Source: Ochotona curzoniae
Taxonomy: Eukaryota; Chordata; Mammalia; Lagomorpha; Ochotonidae
Direction of reading: 5' to 3'
Length of the DNA: 64,000 nt
Assembly: GCF_017591425.1 (NCBI RefSeq)
Contig: NW_024466512.1
Span: 15,751,001 to 15,815,000 of the forward strand
Positions within the stretch are counted from its first letter, which is position 1. Each line of letters begins with the position of its first letter. Of the stretch, positions 45,890 to 57,234 are shown piece after piece. A model generated the notes under the pieces. That model worked only from the letters and a program-made list of their open reading frames with translations, did no database searches and was not told the DNA's origin. The translations under genes and the position numbers were made by a program.

Positions 45890-47800
45890 TAAAATTGAAG
45901 TCTCTTCTCCAAATAAAAGCTGTAGCATCACTGAACCATTTCCAACCCGATTGCTGCCTAGCTGGCCTCGTAACCGGCGGCGACTCGAGCCACACCCTTG
46001 TTTTGGATATTCTGGGCTGAAGCAACCACACAAAAGTCATGGGATGTGGGGAATTGTGCGGTTTCGGCAATTGTGTGGTTTTAGCATTTTGATCCTAAAA
46101 ATGAGAAAACCCTGAATCACTTTTTCTGAACTGATAAGTAATATCCATGGGAAATATTGAGTTTTAGACAAAGCAGGACAATTTGACAGTGTAAAAATTA
46201 TTCTGTCAAAGCCCTCATTTGCTCAGGAGCCATTTCTGTCCTCTGCCATCAGTTGTACAGGCTGACATCAGGATGGTGAGATTTGTTTTTCTTCTAATTA
46301 CAACAGGACAGGCAGTTTTAGCGAAGACAGGGCTGGGGTGCTCACTCTCAGAAGGATGCATAATCCACCACATCGGTTCTGGAGGTGATTGTGCGCATGA
46401 CAAGGAAGATGGCTTGCAACAAAGAGATCAGAGAGAAATGAGGCTTTGTGAATCTCTGTGGTACTGTTCAGATGTATAATATATATGACAGTGTATGTGT
46501 CATTCATTGATGGGAAGACAGAATCATTGCAGGAGATTGGGGTCCATCTTCTTTTGTGCAATTTCTGTGTTTTGCATTCTCATGTATTAAACATAGAGCA
46601 TGCAATATTTACGCTTAAAGCTATTTCAAGGTTTATATATGGCTTCTCACCACCTAAGACACTTTATGCATAATTCATTAGAAATAGACAATGATCTGGT
46701 GCTTAGACCAGTGCATAGAGCCACTCTGGCTTTTCTACTTTATCCCACCATGGATGTACTAAAGGCAATGTAATTTATCTGCTCTTATGTGGACTCCCCA
46801 AATGGTCAGTTTTGTCCATTGTTACTCACTTGGTCATTCACATTGTCATTTGAATGATTCCAAAGTCTATCTGGTTTGTCTTAAGGCCCATATCCAGAAG
46901 GCATAATGTGACTCGGCATCAGCCCTTCTAAATGAAGACTTGGATCTATGATGACTTCAGGGACAAAACAGATTCTACTGTCTTACTATTGATACTGTTT
47001 TATTCATAATTTTAGAATAATGTCTACCTGTTGGGGTGAGATACAGCACAAAGCAGGTGTAATACAGTGACTGACACATATGTTTACATAAATGTGATGC
47101 AGGCAGTCCCTTCAAGTTTGGGAATTGCAAATACCTGTCAAGCATTTCTCCATTTCTCTGGTGCTCTATTGTAATGATAGATATGGCCAATTAGAATGTA
47201 TTGAAAAAGGGCTGTGAATGTCCACACATCACCCCCCAGGAATCTACAAGAGTGAGAGCCAGGGTTCATGTGGAGCACTATTGGGCGGAAGAACTCTGCA
47301 CTGTGGTGCCTCCTCACAGGAAGGCTTGGTGCTTCCAACAGGTGTGAAAGCAATCTTGTGGGCAGCTGGACTGGAGTGGCTTTGGGGAATCTCACATTCC
47401 TGCCCCCTGGCTCCTTTGATCCTAAGTCACCTTGGTGGTGCTGGGTGAGAGAACCTGAGACACTTCCATCCAGCTGCCTCACTGTCTAGAGGCAGGTAAT
47501 AGCAAGTGTCAGTGATTTTAAACACATGGACAGATGACTGTGTACACAGGCCTTCTATTAGGTGTGGATGAATATCAGCATCAGTGGGAAGTAGATGATA
47601 ATAGAAGGTATTTTGAATTTCAGTGCAGCAAAGTGTTATTTCCTTGTCTCCCCCAAAACTCATTTTTCTCATTAATAGACTCAATTTATAAAACATTGTA
47701 TTGAATTATTATTACATGTTGGATTTTGTTCTATTTTATTAGACAAGAATATACATAGGATTCTTGATCTGATCTCTTGGCTCTTGGAGTCTAAAATATG
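45890..47800. other. Mostly unique non-coding stretch; possible LTR scrap at left
   Basis: At 45912 there is an AATAAA followed by six CpGs within about 45 bases (45948-45990) and a 10-bp inverted repeat (46024-46033 and 46071-46080). This may be the R-U5 part of an LTR, but I could not confirm it. The rest has no recognisable feature. Confidence 0.35.
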
Positions 47801-47803
47801 TGT

Positions 47804-48118
47804 CTTGGGCTGCGATTGAGATTGAAGGAGTTAAGCTACCACCTTCCGTACTGGCATCTCATTTAGTGCCAGTTCATGTCTCAGTTGCTCTGGTTCTGAT
47901 CAAGCTCCCTGTTACTATTGCACCTAAGAAAACACTGGAAATGCCCAAAGTACTGAGGTCCCTGCCATCCATGTGGGAGACTTAAATGGAGTGCCTGGCT
48001 CCTCACTTTGTGCCCATCCGTTTGTGGAGTAAACCAGTAGATGGAAGATACCTTCCCCCCGTGTCTCCTCTTGTCCCTTTAACTCTAGCTTGCATACATA
48101 TCATAAATCTTTTAAAAG
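47804..48118 (+). mobile_element. CSINE (+), old
   Basis: A strongly diverged plus-strand C repeat. It shows the TGGCATCTCATTTAGTGCCA core, AGCTCCCTGTTACTATTGC, CATCCATGTGGGAGACTTAA and tail CATAAATCTTTTAAAAG. Confidence 0.8.
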
Positions 48119-48955
48119 AACAACAAAGAAAACACATGCTCTTTTACAGATATACTTTATGGAGTGCATTCAACGATTTGAAATTCAGAGTGCTTTCTTG
48201 GCAGTTTTTAGCCTCATAGGGCCCCAAAGACCTGACTGTGAGTTCCTGCCCCCAGCCAATCCACTCCCTGTTGCCAGCCTCTCAGCATCCCACTCCTCAG
48301 CTTACGGGGATTCCCTGCCCTGTCAGCCCTGACGTTGCTGAAATGTGCCAATCCTATCCTGGAGCCTAGCTCACCCACCTGCTCATTGCATACACTTGCA
48401 GCATGCTTTGTCCTCACTGTCATGAGCTTACACTCTGCCCCCACTGCACTCACTCTTCACTGTCACATCCACTGTTTGCACTGCACTCTGTAGGCATTGC
48501 AGTCCTGGAACCTCAGGGATAAGATGCATGTCAGTAAGAGCACAAAATATCCAGCACCCAACAAGGCAAAGCTCACAGTCTGTGATACCAGTGAAACATG
48601 CTCAGAAAGAGGAAAATAGGATTTGTACTTGGAAAAATTATGGAATCTGTACAAACGGATCCATCATGATTATGATGGTAAATTTCATGATTGAGATCAT
48701 CAAAATGCTTATACTTCACAAAAACTAGAAAAAAAATGTTAGTCTTTATTTAAGAGAGAAATGAAAGATTTAAAGTCCTAACTCAAATTTCTAGAAGTAA
48801 ATGTTATAATATCTAGGGTGATACAAACACTAGGTCATACTAATGATGGATCATATTACAGACATATTGAATAGAAAACTGAGGTAATGGCAAAATACCC
48901 ACATTAAAACAGAAAAACAGTAAAAAAAAAAAAAGATGAATGGATATGTGAATGA
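48119..48955. other. Unrecognised non-coding stretch
   Basis: The part at 48190-48520 is CT-rich with CACTC and CACTGT phrases and could belong to the GC-rich repeat that follows at 48.96 kb. The rest is AT-rich, ending in an A run at 48921-48934. Confidence 0.4.
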
Positions 48956-48959
48956 GCTC

Positions 48960-49855
48960 TGTTCGGCATGACCTGTGCTCCATCCTGATTTCTGTTCTTT
49001 CTTATGAGTTGAGTTTTGCTCGGCCCTGTCCAGTCCTCCCCCTTCCAGTTGCAGCTCGACCCACCCACATCCTGTTTTAGTATGCACATTCGGGTGCTGC
49101 TGCCTTGACCTGCCCAGACTGTTGTGGGTTCCTTTACCCATACCTGATGGCAGATTCTGTCGTCACACCTAGCTCGGCCTGTCACCACCCCAGTTCACAA
49201 GCTAACCAGCAGGACTTGTATTTCCATAGGGTTTGGCCCACACTTCCCCCACAGAATCTACCCCTGGACCTGGTTCCCTTGCATGCTGGTTAGTGTTTTG
49301 ACCCTGACAAGGGTGACCCGTCCAGTGTTCCACCACTCAGACAGGTACTGATACCTAGCCCTGCCAGATGGGCCCCCATCCATGGCTTTTGTGTGGACTG
49401 GTGAGTGGCAGTCAGTGATGCTCCTGCTAACAGCCCATCTCAGGATTCCCATTGGGACTGGTGACTCAGTCTGGCCTAAATAGATCTTACAGACTCTTAC
49501 TCCAAACCACCAGGTCTCAGTCCCCATGCTTGCCAGAAAGTTCCATGTCCCTGTTGCTGAGAATCACCCAGAATTCATTTCTTACCTACATTCACACTGG
49601 TCTTATCCATGGATGTCTCTAGGCAGCCATTACATTTCCTAAAATCCCAGAGCTTGCTGCCAGGCAGTCAGCAGGCAGAGCCTTGCACCCAGTAGGTGCA
49701 CTGGCCACACAAAGCCTAGGACTCGGTCACTGCTTATCGGCAGTGACTTTGACCTGAGTCCCCAGTCTTAGGACCGGCCTGGCTGGGGCACCCCCCACAG
49801 CTGCCACGCTGCAGGGAGCTGCTTTTGTCTCAACCTCACAGCTGAACCCGTGCAG
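48960..49855 (-). repeat. GC-rich repeat, probably same group as 30-kb repeat
   Basis: Loosely repeated phrases such as ACCCACCCACATCCTG, CTAACCAGCAGGACTTGTAT, CCACCAGGTCTCAGTCCCCA and TGCTTGCCAGAAAG recall the minus-sense arm at 30.3-31.1 kb. The identity is uncertain. It ends abruptly at the old L1 to its right. Confidence 0.4.
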
Positions 49856-49859
49856 AACA

Positions 49860-51955
49860 CTTAATGTAATCTATCAAAAGGCTACCACAACTGGTAAGTA
49901 GATTTAAAAGAAGTCAGAGTATAAAATTAATATACAAAAATTAACTATTTCTCTATATTGGGACTGGACAATTTGAAGTTGAAATTATGGTATCAGCAAA
50001 TATGAAATGTTAAAGGGTAAAGAAGAAAATGTTGCACACTGCAAGTTGCTAAATACTGAGGAGAGAATTAAAGAAAACCTAAGTAAAAAAAAAAATGGAG
50101 ACCTGAGTTTGATGATGAAACATTCAGTCTTGTCAAGATGGTCATTTTCCTCATGTTCACCTACAAGCTTAATATCTTTCCAGTAATGAGGCTTTGGTTT
50201 TTTGGTAGATATTTATGATCTGATTTTAAAATTCACATAGAAATGCTAAATACTTATAACAACTTCGGTGGCTTTGAAAAGAAGGCACGGTTGGAGGACT
50301 AATACTGCTTGACTTGAAGACTTGAAATGCTACGGCAATGACAATGTGTTGTCAGACGGACAACAGACCAATGAGTGAGTCGGAAGGTAGAGCTTAGCAG
50401 ATAAACTCTGGGTGTATGGACCATGGACTCTGATGGTTGTGAAGCCAATTCAGTGGAGAAAAGACAGTCTTTTTACCTAGTGGTGCTGAAACTGCTGAGT
50501 TTTGTTCTGAGCTGAATTGTATTCCTCAAAAACTCATATGCTAAAGGCCCAGGCCCCAACATGTTAGAATGTGACTCTATTTGGACACAGGGTTTCTAAT
50601 GAAATGAAATACTTGGGATGATCCTTAATTTGATATAATTGGTGTCCATGTGAGAAGTGGAGATTAGAACACGTACAGGAAGGAAAATGAAGACCGCCTG
50701 AAGACAGGGAGAAGCTGGCTCTGTCCTAGCTAAGGACAGAGGCCTGACCAGGAGCCAGCACTTGATTTCCAACTACAAGCCTGTAGAAGACTGAGAAAAT
50801 AAGTTTCCATCTTATAAGCCAGGAGTCTTGTGGCACTTGGTTATGCTAGCCATAATAAACCACAGGTGTCCACGTGCAGAACAGGCTGAGATCTGTGCTA
50901 CACAACATGTTTAATCGTTGACTCCAGATGGATCACAGGTAAAAATAAATCCTAAAAAGCTACAAATATATTCAAGAAGAATCCTAGTTGTTCAGTGTGA
51001 GGTCAATTCTTTTTAGACTCAAAGGAACAATACCTAAATGGTATGTAAGTTAGATTTCACGAATATTAAAAATGTTTGCTTTTGAAAGACACTGTTGGTA
51101 GAATGAAATGACAGGCCAAAGACTGGGAAAAAAAAAGTATTTGCAAACAATTGTATCTGGAATATATGAAGAACTCTAAAACCTTAACAAGAAAATAAAT
51201 AACCCAATTAAAAATCGGTAGAATATTTGAATAGACACTTCTTTACAGAAGATGTACAGATGGACTGTAAGAGTATGAAAAATGCTCAATGTTTTTAGTC
51301 GATAGGGAAATTAAAACCACAAAACCCGTTGTAACTGACAGGATAGAAGAACATTCATCACAGTCAAGTTGTTTAGCTGTGTGGGGAAAGGGAAGTTTCT
51401 CTGTGGGTATGACCCACTTCAGCAGCTTTTTAAAAAGTTAAACATAAACCACCCCAGGCCTAGGTATAAAAACACCTGGCCGTACAAAGACCGGCATGTA
51501 GATATCCACAGCTGTACTTTAGCAGGCAGTAATTGGAACCAACTTAAATGTACATCAATGAAGATGAATGACTAAACAGCTTTGCTCTATGCATACGATA
51601 GAATAGTCAGCAATAGAAGATAGACTACCAGTACATGCCAGATCAGTGAGTCTCAAAACAATTATACGGAAACAGCTCACTTTTCAGAAGAAAAGGGTGT
51701 ATTCTTTAAAATTCCATTTACACGACAGTCCAGAAAATGCAAACTCATGCATAGTGACAGGAGTGGGCCAGTGTTATAGGAATAGGGGCAGGAAGGGAGA
51801 CGGATTTTTACGAATGGACGCAAGGTATCTTGTGGGTGATGGATTTGGCTGTTAAATCAACTGTGTGGATGTTAACGTTTTCAAATTCTCTGCTTTACGT
51901 ATGTGTTGTTTAACTCAACGGTAGCTCAATAAAGCTGTTAACATACTAAAAGAAC
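49860..51955 (+). mobile_element. Old L1 (+), ORF2 3' part and 3' UTR, split by an LTR
   Basis: The plus-strand text follows L1 ORF2 from after the reverse transcriptase core ('gtataaaattaatatac', 'acaaaaattaac') through 'agatggatcacagg', 'aatagacacttctttacag', 'gaaattaaaaccac' and 'ggaaccaacttaaatgtaca'. It then runs into a 3' UTR ending 'tctctgctttacgtatg' and 'caataaagctgttaacat'. Frames are broken throughout. It is interrupted at 50.50-50.87 kb by the LTR listed next. Confidence 0.88.
50496..50865 (+). mobile_element. MaLR/MLT1-like solo LTR (+) inside the L1
   Basis: The segment 'gagctgaattgtattcctca', 'actcatatgctaaagg', 'agaatgtgactctatttgg', 'ttggtgtccatgtgagaag', 'gaagactgagaaaataag' and 'tgtggcacttggttatgcta' matches the general pattern of mammalian MaLR LTRs. 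L1 text runs up to about 50495 ('tggtgctgaaactg') and resumes at about 50866 ('gtgtccacgtgcag'), so the LTR landed in the L1. The subfamily is uncertain. Confidence 0.65.
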
Positions 51956-52275
51956 AGGATGGAGTTGGTGAGTCACCCAGCATTCTCCATTCTCATTTTA
52001 CCAGTGATGGGAGTCGGCATAGATGTCAGTATCAAGTTTACTTGGATCTTGCTTTTAGCCATCTGTTAACCAGTTGGCTAGGCTGAGAGTGGAGAGTGGG
52101 TGTGTGTGTAGCACTCCTAAAACATCAATGGGGTTTTCTGGATCTTTCCATGTCATCATAGTTGTGGCCCAAACTGTTTTCTATTCCTGAAATAGCTTGG
52201 CCCGGCTCTTGAAGTTGTCTGCTCTATCCCTGGAAGATTTCAGATTTAGGATAAGGTCTTGGCAAAGAGGCTGGT
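51956..52275. other. Unique non-coding stretch
   Basis: I see nothing recognisable between the old L1 and the young C repeat. Confidence 0.5.
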
Positions 52276-52290
52276 AAGAATGGTCATGTG

Positions 52291-52622
52291 GGGCCCGGCG
52301 TGGTGGCGCAGTGGTTAAGGCCCTCGCCTTGCACGCCCGGGATCCCATATGGGCGCCGGTTCTAATCCCGGCAGCCCCGCTTCCCTTCCAGCTCCCTGCC
52401 TGTGGCCTGGGAAAGCAGTCGAGGACGGCCCAAAGCTTTGGGACCCTGCACCCACGTGGGAGACCCAGAAGAGGCTCCTGGCTTTGGACCGGCATAGTAT
52501 CGGCCCGTTGCGCTCACTTGGGGAGTGAATCATGGGACAGAAGATCTTCCTCTCTGTCTCTCCTCTCTGTATATCCGCCTTTCCAATGAAAAAAATAATA
52601 TAAATAAATCTTAAAAAAAAAA
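52291..52622 (+). mobile_element. CSINE (+), youngest copy, intact pol III promoter
   Basis: Full length on the plus strand. The tRNA-type A box TGGCGCAGTGG is at 52304-52314 and the B box GGTTCTAATCC at 52358-52368. The core CCCGGGATCCCATATGGGCG and almost all CpGs are kept. The element ends in AATAAATCTT plus an uninterrupted A tail (52611-52624). A perfect 15-bp direct repeat, AAGAATGGTCATGTG, flanks it (52276-52290 and 52623-52637). This copy is probably recent and may still be transcribed by RNA polymerase III. Frames of about 90-120 codons across it on both strands are artefacts. Confidence 0.98.
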
Positions 52623-53072
52623 AAGAATGGTCATGTGTATTCTGCTGAGGAGGTAGCGTGGTCTCGTAACCCAAGCTCCTGATTTTACACAGGTGACACT
52701 AGGAAAATGATTTCACCTTTCTCGTTCTGAGTCACACAATTCTTCTTAGCCTTGTGTGTAAAACTCTCAGCTGTCTTTATTTTTCGTCTGGTATTTGACT
52801 TTATTGCTAAGACCTTATTTTTATGATCCAGATAGACAAAGGTTTAAAAATCTCTAACACTTGAAATTCTTTTTTGAGATCTTAGTAATATTGTATTTTT
52901 TTTCACATTTTACTAAGTTGAACGCTTGTATACAGTCATGTAGAACATGACATTTTACACATATATAAAGTTTAGAATTAAATTAAGCTAATATACATAG
53001 CCTCTCATACTTAATTTTCATGTGTGATGAGAATACTTAAGATCTATCTTGAATAGATATTTGGATAGATAT

Positions 53073-53392
53073 CTTTAGGTATTGTGGCACAGCATGCAAA
53101 GGTGATATCTGCAATGCTGGCATTCTGTGTGGGTGCTGATTTGTGTCCCAGTTGCTCCACTTGTGATCTTGTTCCCTGGTAACTGCCTGGGACAAGCAGC
53201 AGACGGCTTGCTACCCACGTGGGAATCTGGAACAAACTTTTGGCTCCTGACTTCGGTCTGTCCCAACCCTGGCTGTTGACGGTTGTCTAGGACAGTGAGC
53301 TAGCGAAAGGACGGCTGGTTGTTACTTTCTGTGTCTTTCCCTTTTCATCTTTTAACTCTTTCAAATAAATAAATGAATACATCTTAAAAATA
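53073..53392 (+). mobile_element. CSINE (+), old, inside L1 3' UTR
   Basis: A diverged plus-strand copy with head TAGGTATTGTGGCACAGCAT, a TGGCATTCTGTGTGGGTGCT core, CTACCCACGTGGGAATCTGG and tail CAAATAAATAAATGAATAC. L1 sequence continues on both sides. Confidence 0.85.
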
Positions 53393-54397
53393 ATTGAAAA
53401 AGTTTTCAAGTATACAGTGTATTCTATAATTATGTTGTACAGCACATCTCTTAAATTTATTCTTTCTAACTGGAATCATGTGTGTTTTGCTGTTATCTTC
53501 TCTGCATGTGTTTCTCTTGGTGAGCGCGGTTCGACTTCCTGCTTCTGTGAGTTTGATTTTTGAAATTCCATATGGGAAGGTACCTCAAAAATTTTGTGGA
53601 AAACAGAGTTAAAAGATAAGTTGATTTTGTTGTGAAATTTTTTGAAATCCATGCCTATTTTTTTTTCATTATACACATTGCCTGAAATATTTGAAGGCAA
53701 TCTTGTATGCATAGATATGACAATATTTTAGTATCTATATTAACTTATTGTTTAACTCCATTTTCAGTTACTTTTTGTGTAATATCATTCAGTATTTGCA
53801 TGTCTGTACTGTGTTTTCATAAATGTTGTAAAAATGAAATTTCATGTTTGAGGCTGCATAGTGACTCTGCTGTATATTACGTATTTGTGGATTAACACTG
53901 TATTTTAGCTATTGTGTCTAATGCTGCCGCAAACATGAAAGTACAGATATCACTTTCACTTCCTGGTTTTATACTGATTATGTGATTTCTGGGTAATATG
54001 GATATTCTAATTTTAATTTTTAATGGAACTTTGTACTGGTTTTCCATAATGGCATCCCAAATTTACATTCTTCCCAACAGTGCAATAGGTTCCCTTTTCT
54101 GCATATCCTCATCAACACTTGTTCTTTTTTTTTTCTTTTTTGTCTTTTTGAGAAGTTCATCCTCACTGGAATGTGGTGATATCTCATTATGATTTCAATT
54201 TGCCTTTCTTTGACAATTAGTGACAATGAGCATTTTCTCATACAAACATTGGCCAATTCTATGTCTCCTTTGCGGAATAGCATATTCAGGTTCTTTGCCC
54301 AGTTTTAAAGTGAGTTGTTTTTATTTATTTATTTATTTTTGCTATTGACTTGTTTGTGCTCATTACAAATACTTTTTTTGTACATGTTGTCATCTAT

Positions 54398-54880
54398 GTT
54401 TATTTAAAAGACATGCAAAGTTCTCCCATCTGCAGGTTCGCTCTGCAAATGGTTGCCCAGCTTGTTTTGTGTCAGAATGAAGCCAGAAGCCAGGAACTAG
54501 AAACTCAGTGTGGGCTGGGTGGGGGACGTGACTGTAGGAGCTAGCACTTGAGTGTGGGCTGGGTGGGGGGACGAGACTGTAGGAGCTAGCACTGAGTGTG
54601 GGCTGGGTGGGGGGACGTGACTGTAGGAGCTAGCACTGAGTGTGGGCTGGGTGGGGGGACGTGACTGTAGGAGCTAGCACTTAGAGCGGGCTGGGTGGGG
54701 GGACGAGACTGTAGGAGCTAGCACTCAGAGCGGGCTGGGTGGGGGAATGCATCTATTTGAGCCATCACCTGCTACTTCCCAGGATGTGCATTAACCTAGA
54801 TTAAGCACAGAGCTGAGACTAAATCCCAGGTACTCTGGTATGGGAGGCAGGTGTCTTAACTGCTGGGCTAAATGCTGCCA
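54398..54880 (-). mobile_element. CSINE (-), old, expanded by an internal minisatellite
   Basis: The left part (TTTATTTAAAAGACATGC, CATCTGCAGGTTCGCTC, AGAAGCCAGGAACTAG) and the right part (CCAGGTACTCTGGTATGGGA, CTTAACTGCTGGGCTAAATG) are a diverged minus-strand C repeat. About 240 bases of tandem repeat are wedged between them. The whole unit lies inside an old L1. Confidence 0.82.
54507..54747 (+). repeat. 44-bp minisatellite, 5.5 copies
   Basis: Units begin AGTGTGGGCTGGGTGGGGGG or AGAGCGGGCTGGGTGGGG at 54507, 54551, 54595, 54639, 54683 and 54727, an exact 44-bp period. Each contains ACTGTAGGAGCTAGCACT. Variant sites (GACGTG/GACGAG, GTGTGG/GAGCGG) distinguish the copies. Confidence 0.97.
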
Positions 54881-54900
54881 TATATATATATATATATATG
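54880..54900 (+). repeat. (TA)n microsatellite
   Basis: A pure run of TA at the right edge of the C repeat, where its target duplication would be. Confidence 0.95.
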
Positions 54901-55140
54901 TATTTTGGATATGCACCTTTTATGGATGTTCAGTGTATCTATGTTGACTCTGATGATATTTCTCCTTTGCTGCCCAGAACTTTTTAGATTGATATAATAC
55001 CATTTGCTTATTTTTGATTTTCTTGTGTATACTTTGTGGGACCATTATTTTAACTTGTTTTTGTACAGATTTATAAACTAAAGCTCAGATTGATTATTGT
55101 GAAACAATCAGGGAGGTTATTATAATAATAAAATAAAGTC

Positions 55141-55475
55141 ATTTTTAAAAATGATTTATTTATTTTTATTGGGAAGGCAGATTTACAGAGAGGAGGAGAG
55201 ACAGAGAGGAAGATCTTTTGTCTGATGATTCACTTCCCAAGTGGCCACAACAGTTGGAGGTATGCTGATCTGGAGCCAGGAGCCTGGATCCTCTTCTGGG
55301 TCTCCCACACGGTTGCAGGGTCCCAAGGCCTTGGGCCATCCTCAACTGCTTTCCCAGGCCTCAAGCAGGGAGCTAGATGGGAAGTGGGGCTGCTGGTATT
55401 AGAACTGGCGCCCTTATGGGATCCTGGTGTGTGCAAGGCTATAACTTTAGCCGCTAGGCTACCACACTGGACCCA
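55141..55475 (-). mobile_element. CSINE (-), intermediate age
   Basis: A full-length minus-strand copy with tail complement AAATGATTTATTTATTTTTA, core GCGCCCTTATGGGATCCTGG (55407-55426) and head complement ACACTGGACCC. Confidence 0.93.
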
Positions 55476-57234
55476 AGATCGTATTGAAAGGCTCTTGGTG
55501 TGGTGCATTGGATCACAAGAAGAAGAGTGCTTGATAATATTAATAACATTAACAATAGGATTATTATCATAGTCTTACTACTGTGGCATCAGCTGACTCT
55601 CTTTGGCCTCCTTCCATCTATAACCTGCCCTTCAGTGTCCTGCTTTGTTTTTCCTTCTGCATCCACACTGGAGCTTGTTTTCTCAGCCACAATTTCTTCT
55701 TTTAAGTCTTTCCCGTTTGCACTGCAAATATCTCCCTGAGCCTCTGCACTTCCTGGGTGGCTTGTGAGTTCTGCTCATTAGATGCTAAATTAATGCCACC
55801 AACCAATGACAAACAACGCTTTGCAACCCTTTACAACCATAAAGCTCACCCAATAAAATGGAAAGGGGCTATAATAAAGCAAGACTTGAGAGATCGTAAG
55901 GAATATATGTCTGCTCCAGGCAGTTTGTCTCCGTGGCAGAATTCAGTGAGTTAATGTTTAAGGAAGCAGACAGCCTCAGTTAATGAAATGAGGTATTTAG
56001 GGACATAGATCTGTCACCATTGCTTGCCATGTAAATCAGCGTATTTGTTACTGGTGAATGCGACTGCATTAACGGAAGCATTTGCTCATTTTGAGGCTTT
56101 ACCCAGAGCAGTGATTCTGTTATTAACAAAAAAGCGTTATGTTGGCAGTCGAATGTTCCTTCCTCTCCTTGGAACCCTTCCCAATGGCTTCCTGCCCGTG
56201 GACGGCCTTCTGGGGCCTAATTCCCTGAGCTGATTGGACAGATGCACTGCGTTCTCCTGCATTCAGAGCCGCGGTGGGTGCCCTTGGCTCCGCTCCAGCG
56301 TCCCTGCTGTGATGATGTGAGCTTCGAATTGATGTGATTTTTTTGCGAAGAGGGAAAGTTGAGGTAGAAATCCCAGAATGTGTGAGCTGGGTGAAGCAAA
56401 ACTGTGCGTGGCGTTGGAGGCATTTTCAAGTACGCACTCTGTAGTTCCTCGTCTGTGGAGGCTGTGCCCCGCAGTGGCCCTTCACCCTCCTCCGCTGTTC
56501 TGATACAGTCTGTACTTTGCACATCTTCCAGGCCTCCCTGGCATCATCACATGTTAGGAGGCTTTGTGCTTTTCCCTTCCAGTCATTCATTAAATATAGA
56601 ATATTGTGAGTGGCAGTCCCCCACTTTGGGCTGTGGAACACCAGACCATGTTTTTTTTTTTTTTTTCATCGCTCTTTTTCCCAAGACTCTCCTCTGTCTA
56701 GTAGACACTCTTCTCTATTCAGACAGTTTTTCTAGCTACCACACGAGAGAAAAGATGTATTTCTTTCAGTGTATGGCTTGCTTTGTTTTACGTACTGTCT
56801 ACCAGTTTACCTATTTTGCTGAAATGATTTTAGTGGCTGAATAACATATCATTTTATATGCCTACTATGTTTTCTGTATCTGTTGATAGGTTGAGTCCAT
56901 ACTTCAGTTATTGTAAATAGTGCAGCAATACACTTGGGAGTTCAGGTATCCCTTATGTGTGCTGATTACATCTGCTTGTTCTTTGAGGTCAGCTCAAGGA
57001 TCTAATCATCTCCCCTGGTCCCACCCTCCTCCGCCCAGCCTTACTTAACAGCTGGGTGCAAATGCTTCCTAATTCTCTCCAAACTCCCTTGATGTGCCAA
57101 ACCCTTGATATCTAAAAATCTCAAAGTAACTGCAAACTCAAACCATCAGGATCCATATTTCCCCGTATTCTGCATTTAATGAGGTAGAAGCTTAGAAATT
57201 GCTCCTGCAGCTTGTTCTTCTTGCATGCCATGTC
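55476..57234. other. Unique non-coding stretch
   Basis: No gene is recognised. The segment 55740-56110 has many TTAAT and ATTAA motifs, and 56150-56480 is relatively rich in CpG for this window. A poly(T) run lies at 56650-56667. The 146-codon frame at 56404-56844 crosses that run and matches nothing known. Confidence 0.45.

Larger units (their letters stand above)
52880..55090 (-). mobile_element. Old L1 (-), 3' UTR to ORF2 end, interrupted twice
   Basis: L1 text on the minus strand appears in four pieces: 52880-53070 and 53393-53740 (3' UTR), 53740-54390 (ORF2 end) and 54900-55090 (further into ORF2). Recognisable antisense phrases are 'ctaatatacatagcctctca', 'ggttttccataatggcatcc', 'ctcactggaatgtggtgata', 'tttgcccagttttaaa', 'tattttggatatgcacc' and 'agaactttttagattgatat'. 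The pieces join across two C repeats in the expected order. Confidence 0.85.

Noticed and set aside
54507..54747. Minisatellite as a CRISPR-like array
   Set aside because: The 44-bp units are continuous with no unique spacers between them.
56404..56844. 146-codon plus-strand frame
   Set aside because: It crosses a poly(T) run and has no matching family or splice context.
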